A stretch of DNA of 64,000 nt from Clostridium sp. 'deep sea' (lineage in GTDB: Bacteria; Bacillota; UBA994; PWPR01): NCBI RefSeq assembly GCF_014931565.1, contig NZ_CP063353.1, positions 1,240,001 through 1,304,000 of the forward strand, in the 5' to 3' direction. Shown here piece by piece: positions 18,438-26,223 of this stretch (positions within the stretch are counted from its first letter, which is position 1; every line of letters begins with the position of its first letter). The position numbers and the translations under genes were made by a program. The notes beneath the pieces are model-generated. The model saw nothing but the letters and a program-made list of their open reading frames with translations, searched no databases and was not told the origin of the DNA.

Positions 18438-19103
18438 CTAAATATTTTTAAACATATTAAAAAAATGCTTAGAAACAGGCTCATCTTCAAATAAAATGAA
18501 TTTATCACTTGGTATGTCCTTTATAATGAAAAAATCATTATTACTGTATCTATCTATCTTTTTAACATCTAAAGCTAAAACAAAATCTATATTAGGATAA
18601 TGTTGTGGTAATGATTTATCTAAAATATATGAATCTAAATAGTCATCATACCTATAGCCAAACTTTTTTAACATATTCCTCTTTTGAATTTTATAGCTAT
18701 AACAGAACAAACCTACTTTTAAACCGAAACTATTATTTAACTTTTTCATCTCATTTGCAATTTGATTAAGCTTCTTTAGGTCGCATGTATCTGCACAGCT
18801 TTTTACTTCTAAGACAATTTCAGCATATTTAATATCAACAATTGAGTGAGAGCCAAAAACTTCATTTGGAGCATTTTCTTTAGTAACGATTATATCTAAT
18901 TGGCTTGATTGATAGCCTTTATCGTCATCAATAATTACACCCTTTCTAAAATCAAGAGCCTTGAATCTTTTGATAACTTGATCTTTTAAAAACTCTTCTC
19001 TTATTTCGCCTCTAGTTAATTTATGATTTATTATTTCAGATGCATTATATTGAACAAGTAATAATCTTTCAATATAATCGTTGTATTTATCAAAAAATTT
19101 CAT
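18438..19103 (-). CDS. DUF6602-type nuclease-like protein
   Basis: This 221-residue protein has a compact PD-(D/E)xK-like core: an Arg/Glu-rich N-terminal helix, then QLDIIVTKENAPNEVF (Asp), then IVLEVKSCADTCDL (Glu and Lys). That layout matches DUF6602 proteins, which I recall near restriction systems; the assignment is from pattern recognition. Its start overlaps the end of hsdS by 14 bases, so it is part of the restriction operon. It could be an accessory nuclease or a fused-function relic. The activity is not known. Confidence 0.6.
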   Translation of the reverse strand: MKFFDKYNDYIERLLLVQYNASEIINHKLTRGEIREEFLKDQVIKRFKALDFRKGVIIDDDKGYQSSQLDIIVTKENAPNEVFGSHSIVDIKYAEIVLEVKSCADTCDLKKLNQIANEMKKLNNSFGLKVGLFCYSYKIQKRNMLKKFGYRYDDYLDSYILDKSLPQHYPNIDFVLALDVKKIDRYSNNDFFIIKDIPSDKFILFEDEPVSKHFFNMFKNI

Positions 19104-20256
19104 TTTCTAACCACAAATAATCACCACTAAAAGCTTTCTTGAGTATGCAGTTATAGTAATTTCTACATTCTGTTAGAGATTTTTGCACTTGCTCTTTTAG
19201 TAGATGTATTCTTCTTACCTGTATTTCATAATTATCTTGAACTGCCATTGCAGGTACAATAACATTAAAGTTTTTAATTTCTTTTAAATGTAAATCTGGA
19301 ACCCCAATTCCCTTAATTGATTTTATAGCTTGCCTAAATACATAGGGAGTTTTCATCATTTCTTTGAGAAAAACACTATTTAAATACTCTTTTTTTGGCT
19401 TTAATAATGCAACACTAACATATATACTAAACTCTATATTGTTATCTACTATTGCAGGAACTCCATATCTTGCTCCTACTTTGGTATATAAAATATCACC
19501 TCTTTCTGGCTTACATCTAGATGTATACTTTGTATGTGAATTAATTGAGATATATTTACAATCATCAAAAACAAGAGTTCCATTACTAATATTTTTAACA
19601 GATATAAATGGTATACCATCCTGTGTGTAGTTGGGCTTTTGATGAACTCCATCAGTAATTCTATTTGTTACATCACTTAGTTTTCTAATCTCCCACCCCT
19701 TAGGATTAGTCACAGGGTCACCAAACATATCATAGAAGATTGATTGAGTTAGCTCATCGAGTAGCCTTATTTGCTCTTTTCGGGCATCGATTAGGCTTTG
19801 GGCTTTATCTAAAACTTCAACAATTTTCTTTTGGGTTGGTAGTGGTGGTAGTGGGATTTTTATATCACTCAATATCGACTTATTAATAGACTTAAATGTG
19901 CTTCCAGTACCTAAGCTTATTATTTTATCCTTATTTTTTAATAGAAAATAAAATAAATATTTGAAATATAGCTTTTCATCTTCGCATCGTATGGCTGCTA
20001 GACCTCTACCTATACAATATTCTTGATCTGATATGTTAACATCACCTACTGGTGCCCTCACAGATATCAATAGGTCATTCTTAATCGATAATTTTTTTGG
20101 AGAACTACAGTATGTCCTAGCTTTTGGATTTACTTTACCAAAATCAGCTTTTCCCTGTAGAAATCTATACCCTTTACTAGCTTTATTATATGTTGAAGAT
20201 GGTGGAGATTGACCCATTATTAATTCTGCAATATCTTTTAACTTTACACATTTCAT
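19090..20256 (-). CDS. hsdS: HsdS, type I restriction-modification specificity subunit
   Basis: This 388-residue protein has two target-recognition domains (about residues 1-135 and 190-335), each followed by a conserved helical spacer. The first spacer is clear: PLPPLPTQKKIVEVLDKAQSL then LLDELTQSIFYDMFGDP. HsdS reads the two halves of the DNA target and holds two HsdM and two HsdR subunits. It starts 2 bases after hsdM, on the same transcript. The second spacer (VRRIHLLKEQVQKSLTECRNYYNCILKKAFSG) is present, so the gene looks complete. Confidence 0.93.
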   Translation of the reverse strand: MKCVKLKDIAELIMGQSPPSSTYNKASKGYRFLQGKADFGKVNPKARTYCSSPKKLSIKNDLLISVRAPVGDVNISDQEYCIGRGLAAIRCEDEKLYFKYLFYFLLKNKDKIISLGTGSTFKSINKSILSDIKIPLPPLPTQKKIVEVLDKAQSLIDARKEQIRLLDELTQSIFYDMFGDPVTNPKGWEIRKLSDVTNRITDGVHQKPNYTQDGIPFISVKNISNGTLVFDDCKYISINSHTKYTSRCKPERGDILYTKVGARYGVPAIVDNNIEFSIYVSVALLKPKKEYLNSVFLKEMMKTPYVFRQAIKSIKGIGVPDLHLKEIKNFNVIVPAMAVQDNYEIQVRRIHLLKEQVQKSLTECRNYYNCILKKAFSGDYLWLENEIF

Positions 20257-20258
20257 TA

Positions 20259-21710
20259 CTACACCATCCTCTCAAGTTCATCTAAACCCTCAAGGATTTG
20301 TTTTTCAAGTTTTTTTATTTTTTCAATTATTACTTTTGGCTTTTCATACTCTACTTCTTCATAAACTATTTCTTTATATCGGTTAATAGATAAGTCGTAG
20401 TCATTATCTACAATTTCTTTTTTATTAACTAGGAAAGACTGCTCGGTACACTCCCTGTTCTCTTCGTCTTTTAAGTTGTGATACCTAGCAATAATATCGG
20501 GTATATCATTTTGCTCGGTAGGTTGGCGTTTATCATCGAGTGAAAAACCATCTGCCTGCATATCGTAAAACCAGACTTTATCTGTACCACCTACCCCTGT
20601 TTTGGTAAAAATCATTATGGCTGTAGATACCCCTGCATAGGGCTTAAATACACCACTTGGCATTGAGATAATAGCATGTAAATGATGGTTTTCGATTATC
20701 TCTTTACGAATTGATTTATGGGCTTTTGAGCTACCAAATAAAACACCATCGGGCACTATTGAAGCACAGCGACCGCCAATTTTTAAGGAACGCAAAAATA
20801 AAGCTAAGAATAATAGCTCGGTTTTTTTAGTTTTAGTTACTTTTAGTAAATCTGCTGATACACTATCGTAATCGAGTGAACCTTTAAATGGAGGGTTGGC
20901 TAGTACTAAAGTGTATTTTTCGTTATCTTTGTTTTGTTCCGATAAGGAATCTTTGTATTCTATATTGGGTTTATCTACTCCATGTAACATCATATTCATG
21001 GCACCAATACGTAACATGGTTCGATCCATATCGTAGCCATAAAACATGGTATTGTGGTAGTGCTGTTTTAGCTCATTTACGTTAAATAAATCTTCATTAT
21101 GGTTTTGTAAATACTCACCTGCTGCTACTAAAAAACCTGCTGAACCGGCAGCTGGGTCAATTATTAAATCGGATACAGTGGGTTTCATTAGCTTTACCAT
21201 CATTTTTATGATGTGACGAGGCGTACGAAACTGCCCATTAGTGCCCGATGAAGCAACCTTAGAGAGTAAATACTCATATAAATCACCCTTAGTGTCACCA
21301 CCCTTTAACGGTAGGTTATCGATATTGGTAATTATTTTTTCTAATAATTGAGGGGTAGGTATCATAAAAATAGCGTCATCCATGTACTTAGTAAAGGCAG
21401 AGTCTTTATCTCCGTGCATGTTTTTAATAAATGGAAATGCCTTGCGAGATACCACATCGTACATAGCAATAGCACTTAGCTGTTTAAAATTGCTCCAACG
21501 AATATCTTGTTGCTTATTATTAAAGATTTTTTGAGGTTTAATGCCTAATATTTCTGCATTTTTTTCGAGGTCAGTCTGTTTATCATCGAGTCCTTTAATG
21601 AATAATAAATATGTAAATTGCTCAATAACTGAAAGAGGATTAGTTATGCCCCCTGTCCAGAATATCTCCCAAATTTTATCTACTTTGCTTCTTAACTCCC
21701 CAGTAATCAT
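20259..21710 (-). CDS. hsdM: HsdM, type I N6-adenine DNA methyltransferase subunit
   Basis: This 483-residue protein has an N-terminal helical HsdM domain (about 1-130), the SAM-binding motif DPAAGSAGFLVAAG near residue 180 and the catalytic motif NPPF (LANPPFKGSL near residue 272). It methylates adenine at the type I target and is the core of the modification complex with HsdS. GGGAGG lies 6 bases before the ATG. It is the first gene of the minus-strand hsdM-hsdS-DUF6602-rhuM-hsdR series. Confidence 0.95.
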   Translation of the reverse strand: MITGELRSKVDKIWEIFWTGGITNPLSVIEQFTYLLFIKGLDDKQTDLEKNAEILGIKPQKIFNNKQQDIRWSNFKQLSAIAMYDVVSRKAFPFIKNMHGDKDSAFTKYMDDAIFMIPTPQLLEKIITNIDNLPLKGGDTKGDLYEYLLSKVASSGTNGQFRTPRHIIKMMVKLMKPTVSDLIIDPAAGSAGFLVAAGEYLQNHNEDLFNVNELKQHYHNTMFYGYDMDRTMLRIGAMNMMLHGVDKPNIEYKDSLSEQNKDNEKYTLVLANPPFKGSLDYDSVSADLLKVTKTKKTELLFLALFLRSLKIGGRCASIVPDGVLFGSSKAHKSIRKEIIENHHLHAIISMPSGVFKPYAGVSTAIMIFTKTGVGGTDKVWFYDMQADGFSLDDKRQPTEQNDIPDIIARYHNLKDEENRECTEQSFLVNKKEIVDNDYDLSINRYKEIVYEEVEYEKPKVIIEKIKKLEKQILEGLDELERMV

Positions 21711-21925
21711 GCTGTTTCCTCCCGTTGTTTTTAAGTATATATATTTATATAAATTATAAAGAAAACAATTAATTAATACTTTATTATTTTAACATATTTT
21801 AAGTAGGTAATTTTACATTTTTTTATAGGATTTTATTAGATTTTAGGTTGTATGTGTTGAACTGGGTTGCGATGTGAAATGGTATATGCGATAAGGGAAG
21901 TAAGTAGCTTAAAGAGGAGATTTTT

Positions 21926-21946
21926 TGGGAGAGAGAACCTCTCCCA
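21926..21946. repeat. Short palindrome of the GGGAGAG/CTCTCCC group
   Basis: TGGGAGAG and CTCTCCCA (8-base arms, 5-base centre AGAAC) form a perfect hairpin. Related palindromes occur at 41151-41168 and at the IS4 insertion point (22342-22356 joined to 23964-23968). No gene lies within it; it is 19 bases downstream of the stop of the small frame at 21965. Confidence 0.65.
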
Positions 21947-21964
21947 TTGCAGTATAATCACACA

Positions 21965-22150
21965 CTAACAAACTTTTTGAAACAAATCCACACAATAATC
22001 TTTTATATCAGTCTCATTTATCATATTATATTTTTCATATATTTTATTATAGTATTCTTTTATTAATGTTTTTTCAATAATTCTATTAGATGGTTCACTA
22101 TCATTAAGACCCACTCTAGTTATTTGCCACGATCTTTCACTATGAGTCAT
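21965..22150 (-). CDS. Small hypothetical ORF, possibly a remnant
   Basis: A 61-codon frame encodes a polar, helical product (WQITRVGLNDSEPSNRIIEKTLI near the start). The ribosome binding site is weak and I recognise no family. The coherent amphipathic composition hints at real or recently real coding sequence, perhaps a fragment of a larger lost gene at the edge of the restriction island. Confidence 0.3.
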   Translation of the reverse strand: MTHSERSWQITRVGLNDSEPSNRIIEKTLIKEYYNKIYEKYNMINETDIKDYCVDLFQKVC

Positions 22151-22217
22151 TGCTTCGAGAACTTTACCACTATAACAGCCAAAGGTATTAGTTATTACGT
22201 TTATTATATTTAATGAG

Positions 22218-22282
22218 GCGAACGCTGGGGACGGGTGATTTTGTTCGTTTTCCGAACGATTATCCCGTCCCCAGCGTTCTCA
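22218..22282. repeat. 65-bp palindromic repeat, copy 4 (central hairpin inverted)
   Basis: The outer arms match the other three copies (CGAACGCTGGGGACGGGTGA on the left, CCCGTCCCCAGCGTTC on the right). The inner 15 bases read GTTCGTTTTCCGAAC instead of GTTCGGAAAACGAAC, which is the exact reverse complement. The right arm also carries small changes (ATTATCCCG, GTTCT). Confidence 0.88.
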
Positions 22283-22356
22283 TAAACTCATAACATAATT
22301 GTCAGTTCTAGAATTATAACCAGCTTTGATAGTAGTATTGCGGGAGAGATAACCTC

Positions 22357-23953
22357 CAATGTCATTAAGTTAAGAAATAAATTAAAATACTAATAGATTA
22401 TGAGAGAGGTTTTAATAAAAACTTCTTTTTTTTTGCAAGAATCCTTGACAAATAGTTCAAAAAATGTGGCGCAGCCCTTTAGATGAAATATTTTTAAGGA
22501 GGCGCCCTATGTCTAACTACCCTTGTTTTATTAAGAGCAAACTAACATCAATTATTAATGGAATGTCACTAAATAAAGACCAGTATGTCAGAAATCCTAA
22601 ATCGGATTTTACTCGTAAAAGAAAGATTTCTTTTGAAACAGTATTAAACCTGCTAATATCTATGGGGGGAAGTAATTTAAATTCAGAGTTATTAAACTAC
22701 TATTCCTTTAACACTAATACTCCCACTTCTTCTGCCTTTGTTCAACAACGTAATAAGGTATTACCAAAAGCTTTGGAACATATTTTTAATGTATTTACAC
22801 AATCTTTCAATAACTTAAAAACCTATGATGGATATCGTTTATTGGCCTTCGATGGCTCAGATTTGCATATTCATCATAACCCAAAAAATCCTTTAACATA
22901 TTGTCAGACAAAAGTAACTTCTAGAGGCTATAATTTGTTGCATCTTAATACTATGTATGATCTTAAAAATAAGATGTATTTAGATGCAATTATACAACCT
23001 ATTGGTATATATGATGAGCATAAGGCTTTAATTAGCATGATTGACCGCTCACAAATAAAAAGGGTCTTATGCATCGTTGATCGTGGATTAGAAAGTTATA
23101 ATAATATCGCCCATATGGATAGAAAAGGGTGGAAATACCTTGCCAGAGTCAAAGGTCCTACAAGTAATGGCATACTCAAGGGCTTAAAATTACCATCTTC
23201 TGATGAATTTGACGTTGAGTTTAATTTAATACTAACTAGAAAATTATCAAAAGTTAGAGCCAATTCAAAGCTATATAAATATATACATCACACCTCTAGC
23301 TTTAGCTACTTTGATGAAGATAAATGTCACTTCTATCCTTTTTCCTTTAGGGTTGTTCGAGTGCAAATTGAAAAAGATGTGTATCATAGTTTCATTACCA
23401 ATCTTCCGACCGATGAGTTTCCCAAGTCTAAGATTAAAATGCTTTATCATATGCGTTGGGGTATTGAAACTTCTTTTCGTGAACTAAAATATTCTATTGG
23501 ATTAACTGCTTTCCATGCTAAAAAGATGGATTCCATCATCCAAGAAATTTTTGCTAGACTTACTATGTATAATTTCTGTGCTATCATTACTCTCCACACA
23601 ATAATAAAACAGAAGCTTAGCAATAAACACTATTATCAAATCAATTTTACTCAAGCTATATACATTTGCAAGCGCTTTTTCTCTTGGAAAGATGAGAATC
23701 CACCTGATGTTGAAACACTTATAAAAAGATATGTTCAACCAATACGTTTAGACCGCAAGTTTTCTCGTAATGTTAAGAAAAAATCTTTTATAAGTTTCAT
23801 TTATAGGATAGCTTAATTATTGTAAATGGTCAAAATATTTTAGACAGATTTTAAATCTGTCTCATTAGCATACCTTTAATTATTTAATCGACACTATCAT
23901 TCATTATTCTTTTCGCATCTTTACCTAACCTTTTTACAAACTTAATGACATTG
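22357..23953 (+). mobile_element. IS4-family insertion sequence, complete
   Basis: The element is 1,597 bases long with 15-base perfect inverted repeats CAATGTCATTAAGTT at 22357-22371 and 23939-23953. A direct repeat AGATAACCTC flanks it at 22347-22356 and 23954-23963, giving a 10-base target duplication (11 if the shared G is counted). It carries one intact transposase gene. Joining the flanks restores GGGAGAGATAACCTCTCCCC, a palindrome, so the element landed in the centre of a hairpin. The intact ends and duplication suggest a fairly recent insertion. Confidence 0.92.
22509..23816 (+). CDS. IS4-family transposase
   Basis: The ATG at 22509 is preferred because a perfect AAGGAGG lies 6 bases before it; an in-frame ATG at 22464 lacks this. 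The 435-residue protein has DDE residues in LAFDGSDLHI and VDRGLES, and the IS4 signature Y-x2-R-x3-E-x6-K in YHMRWGIETSFRELK near residue 320. It is full length with no frameshift. A TTGACA (22445-22450) upstream may be its -35 element. It cuts and pastes the surrounding element. Confidence 0.93.
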   Translation: MSNYPCFIKSKLTSIINGMSLNKDQYVRNPKSDFTRKRKISFETVLNLLISMGGSNLNSELLNYYSFNTNTPTSSAFVQQRNKVLPKALEHIFNVFTQSFNNLKTYDGYRLLAFDGSDLHIHHNPKNPLTYCQTKVTSRGYNLLHLNTMYDLKNKMYLDAIIQPIGIYDEHKALISMIDRSQIKRVLCIVDRGLESYNNIAHMDRKGWKYLARVKGPTSNGILKGLKLPSSDEFDVEFNLILTRKLSKVRANSKLYKYIHHTSSFSYFDEDKCHFYPFSFRVVRVQIEKDVYHSFITNLPTDEFPKSKIKMLYHMRWGIETSFRELKYSIGLTAFHAKKMDSIIQEIFARLTMYNFCAIITLHTIIKQKLSNKHYYQINFTQAIYICKRFFSWKDENPPDVETLIKRYVQPIRLDRKFSRNVKKKSFISFIYRIA

Positions 23954-23963
23954 AGATAACCTC

Positions 23964-24430
23964 TCCCCTACGTTGTTATCGTAACGTATTCTTTATGCGT
24001 GGAACTACAGGGGTGTTGGTTGTTTGACTTAGTATTAGGTAGGCTCCCACCACGGTGCAAAGTAAGAGAAAGTTTATGCTGTAAATTTATTTTAAAATAT
24101 TGAGTTAAGAAATGCCCCTTGTTACAGGCTGTTGATACGCTTTTGGGTTGAGATTGTACTATAAGTATTTGTAATGCCCAGCAATTGAACGACACAGAGG
24201 TCGTTCACTACAGTTGTAGTCTTATCCTAATATTGTTGTTGTTTCAGTTTCAAAAACTATAACCAACTACCAGTCATGCATTACGTGGCTCACAGAATTT
24301 AGCCTAGATTAATGATTTTTCTATGCAACGCAGAGCTAGGCATGATTTTTGGTAACAAAATATCATACCTAAAACATCAGTTATTACAATTAATTATGGG
24401 AGCAACCGTGGAAAGAAATTTAACCCCAAA
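23964..24430. other. Non-coding stretch between IS4 element and hydrogenase operon
   Basis: About 470 bases with no convincing gene. It holds a GAACGAC/GTCGTTC hairpin (24187-24206) and a distant GCCTAG/CTAGGC inverted repeat (24302-24307 and 24336-24341). Both may be worn-down repeat debris. Open frames here have no ribosome binding sites and no recognisable product. Confidence 0.5.
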
Positions 24431-24431
24431 C

Positions 24432-24462
24432 AAAAAACTGCCACACATTCGTGTGACAGTTT
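24432..24462 (-). terminator. Terminator of the hydrogenase operon
   Basis: On the minus strand AACTGTCACAC, loop GAAT and GTGTGGCAGTT are followed by a T-run. It lies 9 bases after the stop of hydA. Confidence 0.85.
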
Positions 24463-24470
24463 TATTAATA

Positions 24471-26195
24471 CTATCTTTCTCTCTCAACATAATGAGTATG
24501 CAACAACTCGTGAGACTTATGTCCGTTAGGTTTACCTAACCACTTTTCATAAAGCTCTTGAACTGCTGGGTTCTCGTGAGATTTACGTAGTTTCATTTCT
24601 TTATCACCAGTGTAAATACCTGCGATTCTCTTTTCTATTACATCTGGATCTTTAGAGCGAGGTTGTCCGCCTCCACCAATACATCCACCTGGGCAAGCCA
24701 TAATTTCTATAAAGTGAAGATCATCGATTTCGCCACTCTGAATTTTTTCCATTAACTCGCGAGCTTTTGCTAAGCTGTGAGCAACAGCTACATTAACTGT
24801 TAAGTCACCAATTTGAATTGATGCTCTCTTAACGCCTTCTACACCACGAAGCATCTCGAAGTCTAATTTAGCTAAGGTTTCGCCAGTAATGATTTCGTAA
24901 GCTGTACGTAAAGCAGCTTCCATAACACCACCAGTTGCACCAAAGATAAGTCCAGCACCTGTAGAGATTCCTAATGGAGCATCATACTCTTCATCAGCTA
25001 AGGTTGCTAAATCTATACCTGCAGATTTAATTAATTTAGCTAATTCTCTAGTTGTTAATACTGCATCAACGTCTTGATATCCGCTACTATCCATACCTGG
25101 ACGAGTGATTTCAAACTTTTTAGCAGTACATGGCATAATAGATACTGAGTAAATTTCTTTTGGATCAATACCTTGTGATTCTGGATAATAAGTTTTAGCT
25201 AATGCACCAAACATTTGTTGTGGTGATTTGCAAGTAGATAAGTTAGGAAGCATAGTTGGGAAGTTATGCTCAATAAACTTAATCCAACCAGGACTACAAG
25301 ATGTAATCATTGGTAATACTCCACCGTTTGTTAAACGATCGATTAACTCAGTTCCTTCTTCCATAATTGTTAAGTCAGCAGTAAAGTCTGTATCAAATAC
25401 AGCATCAAATCCTAACTGACGTAAAGCAGCAACCATTCTACCTTTTACATTTGCACCTGGCTCGAAACCAAACTCTTCACCTAAAGCTACACGGGTAGCT
25501 GGAGCAGTTTGTACAACTACATGTTTGTTAGGATTAGCTAAAGCACGAGATACTCTGGTAACATGGTTAACTTCTGTTAAAGCACCAGTAGGACATACTA
25601 AGGTACATTGACCACAATTTACACAACTAATATCAGCTAAAGGTTTATGTTGTGCAGGAACAATTGCAGATTCAAAACCACGATCAGCAGCTCCAAGTGC
25701 ATGTACACCTTGAATTTGAGCACAAACTGCAATACATCTACGGCAGTTAATGCATTTGCTTGGATCACGGAAAATTGATTCACTTGAATTATCTATAGGA
25801 ATATTATTTTTAGCACCCTCAAATCGGTATTCTCTAATACCTAAACGAGCGGCTAAAGATTGCAATTCACAATTATTATTGCGATCACATACTAAACAAT
25901 CATGAGCATGGTCAGATAAAATTAACTCGGTGTTTATTTTGCGAGCTGCTCTAGCTCTAGGTGAGTTGGTTTTAACTACCATACCTTCTCTAACTTTATA
26001 TATACAAGATGGCTCTAAATTGCGAGCGCCTTCTATTTCTACAACACATACTCGGCAAGCACCAATTTCGTTTATCTTCGGAAGATAACAAAGTGTTGGA
26101 ATATCTATACCTAACTGTTTAGCTGCCTCAAGAACAGTAGTGCCAGCAGGTACAGTAACTTGTCGACCATCAATGGTTAAGGTTACGTTTTGCAT
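24471..26195 (-). CDS. hydA: HydA, catalytic subunit of NADH-linked [FeFe] hydrogenase
   Basis: This 574-residue protein has, in order: a plant-type [2Fe-2S] domain (Cys36, Cys47, Cys50, Cys64), a His/Cys-rich [4Fe-4S] site (HAHDCLVCDRNNNC), two [4Fe-4S] clusters (CINCRRCIAVC, CVNCGQCTLVC) and the H-cluster domain with TSCSPGW, MPCTAKKFE and MACPGGCIGGGGQP. That is the layout of HydA/HndD in multisubunit, often electron-bifurcating, hydrogenases. With HydB and HydC it would couple NADH and ferredoxin to H2 in the cytoplasm. The gene is last in its operon, 28 bases after hydB. Confidence 0.95.
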   Translation of the reverse strand: MQNVTLTIDGRQVTVPAGTTVLEAAKQLGIDIPTLCYLPKINEIGACRVCVVEIEGARNLEPSCIYKVREGMVVKTNSPRARAARKINTELILSDHAHDCLVCDRNNNCELQSLAARLGIREYRFEGAKNNIPIDNSSESIFRDPSKCINCRRCIAVCAQIQGVHALGAADRGFESAIVPAQHKPLADISCVNCGQCTLVCPTGALTEVNHVTRVSRALANPNKHVVVQTAPATRVALGEEFGFEPGANVKGRMVAALRQLGFDAVFDTDFTADLTIMEEGTELIDRLTNGGVLPMITSCSPGWIKFIEHNFPTMLPNLSTCKSPQQMFGALAKTYYPESQGIDPKEIYSVSIMPCTAKKFEITRPGMDSSGYQDVDAVLTTRELAKLIKSAGIDLATLADEEYDAPLGISTGAGLIFGATGGVMEAALRTAYEIITGETLAKLDFEMLRGVEGVKRASIQIGDLTVNVAVAHSLAKARELMEKIQSGEIDDLHFIEIMACPGGCIGGGGQPRSKDPDVIEKRIAGIYTGDKEMKLRKSHENPAVQELYEKWLGKPNGHKSHELLHTHYVERER

Positions 26196-26223
26196 TCTTT
26201 ACACCTCCGCTTCAAAGTTCCAA

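Noticed and set aside
22357-22508. IS4 transposase start at the first ATG (22464)
   Set aside because: That start has no ribosome binding site, while a perfect AAGGAGG precedes the ATG at 22509.
23968-24195. Minus-strand frame of 75 codons next to the IS4 element
   Set aside because: It has no ribosome binding site, a low-complexity, Cys/His-scattered product and starts inside unrelated spacer; probably chance.
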